Position numbers and translations under genes: made by a program
The notes under the pieces: generated by a model
The model's input: the letters and a program-made list of their open reading frames with translations, nothing else
Database searches by the model: none
Told to the model about the DNA's origin: nothing
Shown: positions 1-11,760 of the stretch, one piece after another
Position numbering within the stretch: position 1 is the first letter of the stretch
Layout: each line of letters begins with the position of its first letter
DNA from: Trileptium ribeirensis
Taxonomy: Eukaryota; Nematoda; Enoplea; Enoplida; Thoracostomopsidae
Assembly (NCBI GenBank): GCA_030248225.1
Contig: JASANE010016362.1
Location: 1-64,000, forward strand
DNA length: 64,000 nucleotides
Reading direction: 5' to 3'

Positions 1-2500
1 ACCTTAACTGGACCCTATACTAACTCTTTTATTGAGAACCGGGGGCCACTCGCCCCGACGGACCTTCACGGGATCCCCATAACTCACTTGGGACCCAAAA
101 CTTTGCTATTTCGCACGCAGAAACGGGCCTCTAACGGGCCTCCTAGGGGATTTACATTAAAAATAGGCTTCTCATAAGCAGGCGACCAGCCAGGGCATGG
201 ATATGATCCCGCCCCCGGCCGCCTGCTCACTTCCGTTCCTGAAATATAAACAAAAATAATAAAATTTTTTCATACAAATAACGCGCCTGAAGCGCTGATA
301 TATTTTGTTGTTTTCAAACCTCCGCGCCGACCAGCGCGAGGTTCTGCCTTGTTTACGTGCTGTTTGGTACGTCTTGGCCACTGTCCGGCAAAAGTTGTTA
401 TTGCCGCCGTCTCTCTGCCAACTTTATTATATTGCCACGCAGGGCACATTCTTATGTTTCGCCGCCGCTGTATATATGTGTCGATGTGTCATCTTACAGT
501 CTGCGTTTAAATATTTACACACATTTTGATTTTATTTTATTTGTGAGCAATTCTCGAATATGGTAGGATTTATAGGAAAATCGCTGGTTTCGGAGATATC
601 AGGCTTGAAAAGAAAGGGGGGGGGTCTAAGCAGAGTATAAAAGAGCTGAGCCCGATTCCCCGATCGGAGCCAGTCGAACATAAAATTTTAGAATTTGGCG
701 GTTGTCGCCACTAAGTAGGTTTTTTCTTTGCTTTCGTGCACGAGTTTTGTGTTTCCAAATTTTTCTCTGTTTCTCGCATTTGGGCGAAGCCAGGGGTGGT
801 TGCCCACCGTGCCCCCACGGTGGAGAGCCTCCCCTGGTTGGAGTTTCTTTTCAATCATGTAGCGGGCCGCCGTTGCGGGCGTTGGAGTGTCGGAAGGATG
901 CTCCGCGCGCCCGTAACGGACGGCCCCGTCGAAATTCGCGAGATTACACCGGCTTGTGCAAAATTTCGTGTGCACGTGTTTTCGACTGGTTCCCCGCTCC
1001 TCGGACGGTTTTTTCTTTCGCAGGTCCGAGGAGTGATCAAAATCATTAACTGTAGTCAACGGGCATTGCATAAATTTCTAGGCTTAAGGAAAATTCAGTT
1101 CTCATAGGGTTGTTTTACATGATAAGGACCAAAATTTCTTGAACTAAGTCCTAGCCAAAGTTAAAAGTGGTAAAGAGTGTGACACCGAGGACGTAGCCGT
1201 TTGCATCTTTGGGTGACACGCGTTGTCCCCAAGTGTTCGAAATCGAACTTCAGCGTCGAATCCTCGTTCGTTCGCTGCCTCTTTTGTTCCAAGTTAAATT
1301 CTGATGCAAACGACTGCGGGCCGGAGCCGATCTAAAATTTCTAAGGGGTTTATTCGCTGAGCGGAGAACGAAACAGGGACTGGAGCCGGCGGCGAATTAA
1401 AATATATTGAGCCTGGGTGGAACGTGGGTTCTCTAACCGTGCAACTACGGGGAAAATCCAGGTCGCCACCCTCTCCCGGAGCCCTCTGGGAGTGAATTTG
1501 TAACTGGTAGAGCCTTTCGCAGGCCGCTTCAGTCGCTGTCAAGTTTCTATGAAACTACGGAGTTTCTCTTTTCGTCTGTTCTCAGAACTCAAAGATTCTA
1601 AAAGGGCAGATTCGGGTAATTCAGTGGGTAAACAATTGTTCGATTCATTAGGCACATCTGGGAATTTCCAGGAAAATTAGCCGTCCTCTTAAAAATTTAG
1701 CCTGGTTTTACATGATTCAAAACTTCAAGTGGATAACGCTCGAGGAAAGTGGAAAGTTTACTATGGGGTATCTTGCAAGGTACCTGAACTGAATGTTTAT
1801 TATTTTATGTACGCTGTAAATATTCTGGAATGCACCCCAATTGGGTGATAACTATGAAGTGTGTGGTGTGCAATGAAAAGGAGTCAATAGTAAATCGATT
1901 GAATGGCGTGCTATTTCTGAAGCAGTTAGGAGTGGTTCAAATTTCTGCCCTAGTGGACTCTCAGAAACTATTTCCACCAGAAATCCCTCAGGACCTTTGA
2001 ACTAAACTCAGCATCGTGGCCCTGCGACCAAGCTATCCATCCCCGTGCCCCGTCGAGTTAATTCGCTAACGCAAGCTCACCCGCTTCTCCATTTTTAGGC
2101 CCAAGCAAGCACCCCACCTTGCACCCCGCATTCGGTCCATGTTTTGCTTTACCTGACTAAAACGCTCCCGCTACAAATGCCCTCCGCATAATCGTCGCTT
2201 TGCGCAGCCCTTATCCAGGTAGGCAACATTCGGGATTATAGATAAAACCTCCAAGGGACTGGGGCCTCCGCCTCAGTGCCCCTGTGCTATCATAAATAAT
2301 CAGAATTTAGAGAATGATAATCAAAATTTAGAAAGCATACCCCGACTAGGCCCCTCAGGAAATGTGCGCGCTTATAGTCTAGGCTTCAGGGTCGGTGGAG
2401 CAACGCTCTAAGATTAGTAACGAGACAAGTGCAAAGAGACACACCAACGGGGAAAGTCATTAGGATCACGCTAGGACCAGAGGACCCCGCTTAGGGGATT
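1..2500. other. Unassigned non-coding DNA, possibly decayed LTR element
   Basis: No reading frame with protein-like composition was found on either strand. The stretch mixes AT-rich DNA with GC-rich patches (about 780-1,050, 1,290-1,480 and 2,000-2,250). A TATA-like box lies near 636, and module copy i follows immediately at about 2,515. By analogy with copies iv-vi, where a module lies downstream of LTR-like DNA, this could be a diverged LTR plus leader. No terminal repeat or gag/pol frame was seen, so the assignment is inference. Confidence 0.3.
636..643 (+). promoter_or_regulatory. TATA-box-like motif TATAAAAG
   Basis: TATAAAAG follows a run of nine G residues and is followed by a GC-richer stretch, as in LTR promoters. 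No transcript evidence exists here; it could be chance in AT-rich DNA. Confidence 0.3.
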
Positions 2501-2514
2501 AAGTGGATTATGAG

Positions 2515-2790
2515 GGAAAGGCGAGTCAGCCTTATTACCTGGGAGCAGGCTTAGGGGTTGACTCTCCCTCGGGGGACCTTCATGCCACTAGATACGTGGG
2601 CCGATATAGGGGCCAGGCCGAACACCCTGGTTAACCCGCCGGCAGCCTGCTAAGCTAAGCGGTTCCCTTAGGTCATCGCATAGGTCACCGGGGAGTCGTG
2701 GAAGCCGGGGTTGTCCGGGCACCACAACAGAGTAAACCGTGGTGCAGCTGGGATCCCTTAGGGCCAGAACTGGTCCTAGTACACAACACA
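2515..2790 (+). repeat. Structured GC-rich module, copy i (diverged)
   Basis: Aligns by eye along its length with 61,695-61,985 and 20,610-20,880. Shared blocks include AGCAGG, CCTGCTAAGCT, AGCCGGGGT and GCAGCTG. Three hairpins of the module persist: CCTG(2,538-2,541)/CAGG(2,546-2,549); CCAGG(2,613-2,617)/CCTGG(2,626-2,630) around the loop CCGAACAC; and GCACCAC(2,719-2,725)/GTGGTGC(2,739-2,745). Stem bases differ from the other copies but still pair. Most diverged of the copies read in plus orientation. Confidence 0.7.
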
Positions 2791-2799
2791 TTGCAATTT

Positions 2800-3299
2800 T
2801 CACTATAGTTGATATATATTACATGGTTACGTAAGCTCCGGGCTCCTAGGATTGTTTCCATCTCAACCAGAGCTCAACTTTGAAGCACAAGAAAATTAGT
2901 GACGCTACATTCAAAAATTCCTGTTATATACTGGTCAACCATCGACTCTGCGACCTTGAGTAAAATATATGTCGGATTCTACCCAATTGCACATCAATGC
3001 ACAAAAATCTATAATTAGACATCAGCTCTGAAAAAACAAACAAATAATTTTATTACGTAGGAAGAAACACTTAGATTTCATCACATGTGTTGCCACTTAT
3101 TCAATAATTGATATAAAATTCCTGTTCAGCAACATAGGTGGAAGTAAACGACAACGTGGATCCTAACAAAATTCTATTCTGCACAATGATGCGTACTATA
3201 ATAATATCAAGCACGCACAACGACCACGACATTGCAATATTTTCGGACCTTACCAGAAAGTAGGCTTAGCCATGCCGCATATATATATATATATGTTGC
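2800..3299. other. Non-coding AT-rich spacer
   Basis: Nothing assignable except a short (AT)n run at about 3,280-3,294. Confidence 0.5.
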
Positions 3300-4400
3300 T
3301 GAAACGCAACGAGAGGAGATTCATTGAGGGCGCATGGGGAAAAATTTAATTTAGTCTATAGCAGTAACATTCATAACAAGTTTTCAGATGGACGGATTTC
3401 GACCAATTTATTATTCGACAGCAAACGTGATGACGATATGCCTTTAGTTGAACGCGAACAGCGCGGATACCTTCTTCCGGGTCAAGATGGCAAAAAAATG
3501 GGTTTTAAGAGTTCTTTGCCAAATCTGGCCATGCGAGTACCACTACATTGTAGCCCATATCTCGAAAAATAAAGGCAGAATCAGCTCATCGAGATCTACA
3601 ACTTTGCTCAGTACGACAATCCTTGGGCGGTTTTAGCGCGAATATGGTTCATCGAACCTTTGACAGAAATAGCGACTTTTTAGATTTCGCTGTGTTATTG
3701 CTTGTTTTTTCTTTACAATGAGAGCCCATTAGTTTATTATGCACGCTGGATATGATTTCGCTATAGAATGTCTAACTTGACTATATTATACCTTTTCATG
3801 GATCTTCAAGGGTTTTACGATCGACGAACCCGATTTCCAAAAACCAGATTTCTAAAAATAGTCTGTTTTATGTTATTTGGTTACGATTGCGTACAGGTCA
3901 TCAAGAATTGGCTATATATGTTTTCAAATATGCTGAATACGATGGTTTCGTTATCTAGAGTTCGGAACAAGTATCTTATGCCTTTTCAGACGTTGTAATT
4001 GAATTTAGGTCAATGAACACTATATCCACAAAATAGTACGTCTTCTGTAGTTGGGTATATGACATCAAAAATATGTATAGAGATTTTGCTGTATGCTGAA
4101 TACGGCCTTGTTTTATAGAGGCCAGTGTGCATATTTCATGCCCGTTCAATTGGTTTAGGGCCAATGAACCGGATTTTGCATAACCTACTCTGTCTTTAGT
4201 TGTTTGGTTACGTAATGCGTACAGGTCACCAAAGTTGTCGCTATAGGTTTCCCTGTAGGCTGAATACGACGGTTTGATTATACAGAATCAGCGCCAATAC
4301 TTCGCGCGTTTTAAGTATTTTCGATGGGTTTAGGATCGACGAGTTTTTAGGATTTTCATTGGATTCAGGGTTCACGATGTTTTTAGAGTATATACATCAA
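3300..4400 (+). repeat. Left inverted arm of the foldback-like element
   Basis: Pairs with 7,440-8,525. The outer ~350 bp is single-copy within the arm; the inner ~700 bp is a tandem array of units of about 165 bp carrying GGTTACG, GCGTACAGGTCA and GCTGAATACG. Confidence 0.7.
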
Positions 4401-7400
4401 ACACAGTGCGTTACAGGTGATGAAACAAAATGCGGCAGTCATTTCTGGCAAGTATACATATGTATTACAGCTGTTCCGAATTTTACACAAAATGTTTAGA
4501 TATTAACTGCTTCGTATATCAAACTACAGCTGCAAGAATTTACGTAGTTTAAAACATGTCAACTGTACTATAGTGCCATGGTTTTAAAAGGTTTGCAGTA
4601 AAACAATTTCTTATCAGAACACTAAAGCAGGTTTCTATTCGGCTAGAACTGTTTTAACTAAACTGGAATTCCAATGTATGCACATTTCCTGCAAGAAAGC
4701 GATTAACTTTACATAAAGTGAATGTTTTCGAACATAAAACGTATGTATATTACAAAGCAGAGATCATGAATAAACAGGACCGAATAACGTAGATACATAT
4801 CACATCAATCATAATATGGCAGTATATATTTATAATCATGAAGTTATCGTTATAGATGCGATCTAGCCGGCCTGGGGAGCAATTTCTGCGCTCCGGACAG
4901 GTCCACTCCTAATTTCTAAAAAGCTGGATAAATAAGGTATGTATAATTTTGCAGTTACATTCTTTTAAGTTTTTGTCATGGCACACGTTTGTTTTCGTGA
5001 CACATGATCAAGTCCACCAGCAACCTCCAGCAGTGGTTTTCAGCAGCAATATTGAAATATTTATGACAGTTTACAATATAACTAATTACGATTGCCGTCT
5101 GGCGTCAACAAAAATATTGAACCACCGCTGCTGGCTACAATAAAAACGTTAGTTACCCTGACAAGATGTTTACAGGGATCGCCATAACCTGCAGCTACAG
5201 GCAGGCAGTTAAGCTAATATTTAGATGACAGGATATATTTAATCACACAGATTGGATTAAGAGATCATGAAAAGTAGCCACATTCTGAGTTTTAACTCTG
5301 ATCGCAGCGGGAATACTCGTAGCGCAATGACCACTCCTGATGGGGTAGATCGTCCTATTCTTAGTTTTTCATTGATTAGTATTACTACCTAATAGTGATC
5401 TGTTGTATTGTCGAATCACTGTTGACCAAATGAGCAACCTCTTTAACCCCACTATTTCGGAAGCACGTTAACACCGCAGAGTAAATCTGAACATGGGCGG
5501 TTCGAACCGACCTCTGGGAAATGAAGCCGCGTCCCTAGTTATGGTGATAACAGAGTAATAATTATATAAAAAGAAAGCCACAAATATATATATTTGATAA
5601 TATATATATTTGATAGAACTGGGATGGCGGAACCAGTCGTGAATGTATCTTTGATTTAGGCATAGAAATTTCGCACAAATTTTTAAGTACAGTGTTCACC
5701 ATAATTTGGCAGTTGCTTTACGAGCGAACAGCAGGCGAACAATGAGAAAATCTATAGAAATTTCACAGTGAAAATATTTTGCTACGAGCAATTTACGAGC
5801 GAACAGGGTAAATTGGAGTGACGGTGAGTGTTATATGTCAAATTTTATACATCTTTGAAATAGACTAGGGCCCTTTTATTTCTTGGGAGGTGAAATTGTT
5901 AAGTCGCAGTGAACCAGCGAAAACGCAATATTTCGCCAGGCGTTTCTAACCAGGTGCACATGTTCTGATCCTTAAAACAATAGGGTGCTATATCTCCAAT
6001 TTGTAAAACCCAGTGTAGATTTGTAACCAGGTTCCGGTACAATATGTTGCAGCCCACGTAACCAGGCTTTGGCAGAATATTTTGCAGCATAAGATCATCT
6101 GGAAACGATGATCCCTAATACACCATTACGGATAGAAATAAAGGTCAATTTTTCAAGTTTCGTTCGGGAATAATTCGGGAACGGGTCGCGACTAGGTATG
6201 GAACATCAATTGATTTTACGTGAATTTCCGTAACTGCAGACATACTAACAAATTTTCAAAAAATATATGACGCTGACCTCCGTCAAAAATGTAGGAGATT
6301 TACGCGTAAAAATGAACATTAACTGATACGACACACAACAAAGTGATTTTTGTTTCCAAGAAGTTTCATTTAGCATATGCCACTACGGTTATGTTTTATC
6401 ACTAAATACCCTGCCTTCGATTTCAATAGGCTAGTAAATGGTTAGCCGGCAGCTGTATCAAAAAAGGAGGCAATGGACCACTACTTTTGGCTGATACGAC
6501 GTTATAATCGCGTTTTGCCTTAAAATTTTTAGACAATAGAGGAGTTATCATACATAAAAATAATGTAAGATGCAGGAAAATAAAAATATAAAACAGTAAT
6601 CGCCACAATTTAACGGCCGCCTTACGAGCGATCGAACAACGAGTATTTCTCCAAGAACTATTTGCTAGCGACCAACCAGCGAACAGCCGTTATTGTGGCG
6701 AGTACTGCAGAAACCAAGGTAGTGTTAGCATATAATGCTAATAGTTGTTAAAAATTTATGTTAGCTGCTATAACACACTTTTCAAAGTGAGTGTTCTTGG
6801 AACGAATACGAAGCCATCGATCAAGATTTTGAAACGAACTCTGAAAAAGGTTAATAATATTATGCATCATGTTAAATGTATTAACTGAAAAAAATAATTT
6901 CATCAGCTACAGAGCATTGATGTCCAACCACAATACAAAGCATAAAAACATAATATGTGCAACATTAAAATGAGTAAAACATACATCAAACTTCTTAAAT
7001 TAAAATATACTTTGAAATCCCGAATTTAGTGAAATCTGTCAAATAAAAGTATGCCATTACCCTGTAATGTGTGCCCGAGTTTTGAATTAGCGACATATTA
7101 GTATTTAATAGTAGTGTTATAATGTCCAATATGGTGTTCGATTCGTGCTTGGCTCACCGAAACGCAAAACAGCATGTTTTTTAATCAGCTAAATGGCGAA
7201 ATCAATGCCAAAATATACCTTGTGATCGAGCGAAATTTAGGGGATTTTAAAATTGCAGAAAAATGGTTCCCTAATGGCTATCAACTTTGTATTGGAATTA
7301 TTTAATGTTTGCGAATCTGATGCCATGGTGTTATGAACTAGCATGTCGCAAGCGAGGATGAAACAGAGCGACCATGGTTTCATCAAGCGGGCCTTGTGTA

Positions 7401-7439
7401 ATCACTACTAACAGGCTTTATGTTTGACGTATATACTAC

Positions 7440-8525
7440 ATTAAAACCTCTGTAATCTTGAATCCATTAAAACCATAAATGCTCGTCGACCCTATACCCA
7501 TCGAAAACAACTGAAAACGCACGAAGTATACGAGCTGGTCTTTACATAACCACACCGTCGTGACCAGCGTACCGAAGAACCTATACGTGTAACATTCTTG
7601 ATACCTTGTACGCAATACAACCCAAGATACTGAAGGCTTCGCAATAGGGTTCAATGAGCTTAAAACCATTGAAAACACCTGAAAAAGCATGAGATATTAT
7701 CGCTGGATTCTAGACAACCAAACCATCGTATTCAGCCTACCAAACAACCTATATAAACAATTCTTGATGCCCAGTAAGCAATACGTTAACAAACAACTGA
7801 AGACAGACCATATTCTGGAAATCGGGTTCTTTGTCCTAAACCCATTGAACACCGATGAAATATTTAAACTAGATTCTAGATAACTAAATTATTGTGTCCA
7901 GCCTTTAGGAAAACCTATATAATAGACCATTCTTGATGCCTTGCACGCAATACATAATCAGACAAATAAAACAAAACATCTTGGAAATCGGGTTCGCCGA
8001 CCATAAAACCGTTTAAACCCTTGAAGCCGTAATATAGTCCAGTTGAACTCTTGATAGCAAAACCGCCGTATCCACCGTTATTTATAACCTAAAAGGTATT
8101 CACTGTAAGGTAAACACACACACAATAACATGCCGAAACATGAAAATAGCTCTCTGGCAAAGGGTTGACGAACCATATTCGAGCCCGCAATGGCCCCACA
8201 AAAATTTGGGGTCAGCAAAATTGTAGATCTCGATGAGCTGATTTAGTATGGTGGTCTCCATTTTTCAACAAGCCTGTTTCGCGAGATATGGGCGCGAAAC
8301 ACTGGTACCATATGGCAAGAAGCCTAAAAACCTGTTTTTGGATATTTGACCAAAAGATAGGTCCATAGCTGTTCGTGTTCAACTAAAGAGCACATCGTTA
8401 TCATTTTTGCTATTGTGGAAATCCGTCCATCCGAAAATGAGTTATGAATGACGGCGGCCGACAAAAATATTTTCACGAGTTCCCAATAGCGCATTCAATG
8501 TAAACTCCGCTCGCTCCGTTTCAAC
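7440..8525 (-). repeat. Right inverted arm of the foldback-like element
   Basis: Inverse copy of the left arm, with the same subrepeat order. Short open frames here (for example 7,436-7,690 and 7,689-7,883) follow the repeat and are not genes. Confidence 0.7.
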
Positions 8526-8884
8526 AAATCGATCCCATGGTTTAGTTCTCGACCTTCGCTAACAAAATACAGTGAATCCAATTCTAACAAATTTTCGTTC
8601 TCAAAAATTTTGGTAATTTTGATTGAATCTTGTGTGGCAGTGTGTTCGAGAACAGTCTTGCTCAGAATGTCAGTTTACCAAAAAGTAGTCCGCAATAATT
8701 TCCATGCGAAAATGCAAAGTACAATCGTGGCCAAAATAAGTGCAATCGAAATCGCAATCGATCGAAATTTCGTGTAATAAAAAATAATCGAAAATTTATA
8801 AATCTGGAATTTAACTGCGATAAAATCGAAGTCGCTGGAAATTTCGTTTAAACGAAATCGATCGATAATTTTACACTTATTTCT
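8526..8884. other. Non-coding AT-rich spacer
   Basis: No gene-like signal. Contains locally repetitive TCGAAAT/ATCGAT words. Confidence 0.5.
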
Positions 8885-9018
8885 GGCCGCGACTGTAGGT
8901 AGGTTTGCCGGGGCTCCTTAAAGTTAGTCGCGTGTTTAGGTGCGCGGGATAGTACCAGGGGGAGATCGACATATCTACTACCCCAGCTTCCCCTTCTTGG
9001 AGAAGCCAGAAACTTAAT
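8885..9018. mobile_element. Short inverted-repeat (MITE-like) element
   Basis: A GC-richer ~135 bp island in AT-rich DNA. Its left end TTTCTGGC resembles the inverse of its right end GGAGAAGCCAGAAA, and the right end matches GGAGAAGCCA of the element at 43,341-43,490. The two open frames on the minus strand here are by-products of the GC content. Confidence 0.4.
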
Positions 9019-9361
9019 AATAAAATCTGCGCTCCGTGCCCTAAAACAGTTAACCAAATAATTGTTGCAATGAATGTCAGAACCAACGCGTTGTACCGTA
9101 AAGCTGTAGCGCGAGCAAGAGCCAAAATGATGCTTACTTCAAGTATAACATAATAAGTTCTATGACCACATTGCTATACAATTATATAATATAAAATAAG
9201 CGGTATTACACGCATTTCGCATGCTGCACCTACAAGTTGTATTGTTTATGACAAATATCAACGAACAGTATTTATTTTCATTCCCGGCCGATTAATTTTT
9301 TAGTTCCACTTCAGAATTCATAATAATTACATCCAGCTAACCTCTGGCATTTCCATTATAG

Positions 9362-9516
9362 TGGCGGCGGAGTACCCGAACCCGGTAATTCCCTCATCCT
9401 ACTACTCGCCACAATTCCCATGTTCGCCCCTGCTCACCTTTGATAATCTCCACACGTTCGATTTCTTTAAAGATTTAGCTGATAAGCACACACAACAAAA
9501 AACTAATCAAAATCCC
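9362..9516 (+). CDS. Possible orphan exon, product unknown
   Basis: A good acceptor (TTTCCATTATAG) is followed by about 150 bp of GC-richer sequence reading AAEYPNPVIPSSYYSPQFP and continuing to a Lys/Gln-rich stretch. A second frame is also open for part of it. No conserved domain and no partner exon in the flanks were recognised. The 3' limit is uncertain; a GTAAAA near 9,517 could be a donor. It may equally be a transposon remnant. Confidence 0.25.
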
Positions 9517-9519
9517 GTA

Positions 9520-10255
9520 AAAAAACGTGCAAAAAATGGAAACTTCTGTTCACCTAGTCAAAATTTTACCCTGAGAATGAACATTTTTTCCATCTTTAAA
9601 AAGTACAGGTTTCTGTTTCATATCCCGAAAATAAAACGAAAGAACACTATATGTATGACCAAAAATTTTTTTGTAGAAATCTGTCAAGCACCTTATGCTG
9701 CAGTCAGGAGTGGTTGACGCCTGTCTCAAACACAAAACATCATTTGACAGGTGCAAGAGCTAGGTGGATGCTTATTCATTTCACGGGCAACACTAATACG
9801 CAGCAATTATTGTTATCGTACTTCAGTTTTAAAAACTTACGTGAGCTATCGTTGCTATGCCAAAAGCTTCCTCCGTCAGAATCCGATTCGTTGCAAGGTT
9901 TCTCTAGAGTATTATATCAACCAAAAAAATTAAAATCTGAAACGATTTTACGTAAATCAACCTATTTAATAATCATTTGCATCTGTTCATGATAACCTTG
10001 GCACAGCCGAAATGCGCTAGATAATCTTTACAAATAAGGTTAAAACACAATGCTCAAAATTATAAAAAAGTGTTTGAATTATTGCAATGCACAAGCTCCT
10101 AAACAGGCAAAAAAGGAGATGGAAACTGATACAAACATGAGAATATTATTGTAGTTGATGCATGAGAATATTTAAACGCGACTACACTTGCAACCACTGA
10201 CCATCCCATTTTATTTTGAAAAAACTGTGTTAGCGAACACTATCCACTGAAGATA
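9520..10255. other. Non-coding stretch
   Basis: AT-rich; short frames on both strands have no protein-like composition. Nothing assignable. Confidence 0.45.
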
Positions 10256-10257
10256 TA

Positions 10258-10427
10258 CAGTACTCGTCAAAAATGACCGTCGCATTTTGAGCGAGCGAGT
10301 TCGAGCGAGTGGCTTGCTCGAGATTTCGCAACTATTTAAATAGAAAATTCTATTTTTAGAACAAATTTATTTCGAGCGACTCGCGAGCGAGTCTTGAGCG
10401 AGCGACAGTCATTTTTGGCGGGTACTG
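10258..10427. mobile_element. Tc1/mariner-type MITE with TA duplication
   Basis: A 170 bp element with near-perfect terminal inverted repeats. The left end begins CAGTACTCGTCAAAAATGAC and the right end, read inversely, begins CAGTACCCGCCAAAAATGAC. It is flanked by TA at 10,256-10,257 and 10,428-10,429. CAGT termini with a TA target duplication are characteristic of Tc1/mariner-derived MITEs. The interior carries GAGCGAGCGA words that extend the inverted pairing, so most of the element can fold into one long hairpin. It is far too short to encode a transposase. Confidence 0.85.
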
Positions 10428-10429
10428 TA

Positions 10430-11459
10430 TGGCTTCTCCAAATAGCGGGGACGGGTTCCCCCAGGCATTTCGACTTATTCGCAGGTTCCCATTTCATGCT
10501 TCCCAGGTAAATTTTGAATTCCCCCAGGTATTTCCCTTCGCGGTCAAAAAATTGAGAAATTTTGATTTGTTTGGCTTAAAAATAAGCGAATTTTTAACTA
10601 TATTGTTTAAACACCCCTAAACTTTCTTCTGTGGGGCGAAACAGTTTAAATTTTGCTTCTAGATATCCATAGCAGTCAATCGTTCAATCACACACATTTA
10701 GCGTATTCTTTCTGTGAAAGTACATTATAGTCCTTTCGTTCAACTGGAGTGGCCCCCGGATGAACTGGGGGAATTGTTTCTAGGTATTTTCAACTACTTT
10801 TCAAGTTCCAAAGTGGTAGACCACCAGTTCGTGCCCCAGGTATATTTTTGGTAGATTGAAAAACCCATAAGATTAAGCTATTTTGTGTTCGGAAAAACCA
10901 AAATTGTTTGTGAAGAAGATTTTATCGCTTTGAATTAAAAAGGTGTTCGCAAACAATAAGTCACAAACTACATGGTCTTTCGTTTATGCCGTTACATTTA
11001 CATTGAATTTACACTGTTTGCGAACAGAGACAATTCCTATTCAAAGCTAATAAAATTGAAACTTTAGCGGGACGATTGCATTTCTGTGCGTCTCAGCTAG
11101 TAAGAGAGGTTCATTTTGTTACTAGTTCAATAACAATGGATGTGGTTCGAAATACGGTGTCCACAAAATGGATGGTAAGCGGACGCATGTTAAGTTTAGT
11201 CACATGTACAAGGGATTATTCAGGTCTATTCCGACAGCTATAACGATAAGCAGTCGTGCATTAATACATTGCCACTGTTACCAGACAAAATCAATGTAGC
11301 ACAAAAATTTAACACATTCTCGCAATTTCAATTAGCAAAATGCAACGGATTATAGCTGCGTATTGCAGGTTCTACACACCACACATAGACACGTCCCTTT
11401 ACTCCATTGGTTCATGACATATTAAGTATAACATATACAATGATTTACTATGTGTAACG
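10430..11459. other. Non-coding stretch beside the MITE
   Basis: Begins with TGGCTTCTCCAAATAG, the same word as the termini of the element at 43,341-43,490, so a second short element may start here; its far end was not found. Otherwise AT-rich and unassigned. Confidence 0.4.
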
Positions 11460-11760
11460 AGTACTAAAGTTCACGGATGTGTAACATCAACGTGACGTCG
11501 ATGCCCTACGCACTTCCAAACCCAGTACCCGTACGACCACAGCTATCCTAACCTCAATAGAACACCTAGCGTGCTATCTCCCTCGGCCAGGCGCAAGAAG
11601 CTACAGAGCTTAGCAGACAGCAGGAACGCTTCACGGGACGTGTTCGAATGCGCGCCGGATGAGATGCACACGTAGGGTATATACGTGGTATTACCGTTGA
11701 GGAACCTAATGAGGCTGCCTTCATGACTACGCGCAGGGCAAAAATACAATACCACTGCCC
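11460..11760 (-). repeat. Structured module, copy ii (inverse, decayed)
   Basis: Read on the minus strand it matches 20,690-20,885: TCGAACAC, CCGTGAAGCG, CTGCTAAGCT, GTAGCTTCTTG, GGATAGC, GGTCGTA, GGAAGTGCGTA and GTTACACAT occur in the same order. The hairpin stems kept in copies i, iv, v and vi are partly broken here. A 70-codon minus-strand frame (11,543-11,755) lies inside it and is explained by the repeat. The left edge of the tandem duplication (11,543) falls inside this copy. Confidence 0.7.

Larger units (their letters stand above)
3300..8525. mobile_element. Foldback-like element with long inverted arms
   Basis: The left arm (about 3,300-4,400) is repeated in inverse orientation as the right arm (about 7,440-8,525). 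Exact inverse words include TCATCGAGATCTACAA (left 3,586-3,601, inverse at 8,221-8,236), GATGGACGGATTTC and GTTGAAC-GAACAGC with one mismatch. Each arm is made of subrepeats about 160-170 bp apart, seen from GCTGAATACG at about 3,933, 4,093 and 4,258 and its inverse CGTATTCAGC near 7,728. The middle (4,400-7,440) has no recognisable transposase. Long inverted arms built of internal tandem repeats are typical of foldback (FB-type) transposons; the class assignment is inference. Outer ends are accurate to about 20 bp and no target duplication was identified. Confidence 0.7.

Noticed and set aside
48..260. Start of the window as a further module copy (GGGGGCCACT shared with copies iv and vi)
   Set aside because: Only one short word matches and no hairpin or following module block is present.
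11543..11755. 70-codon minus-strand frame conserved exactly in both duplicate units
   Set aside because: Conservation follows from the recent duplication, and the sequence is the GC-rich module; similar frames in copies iv and v reflect nucleotide similarity without third-position bias.
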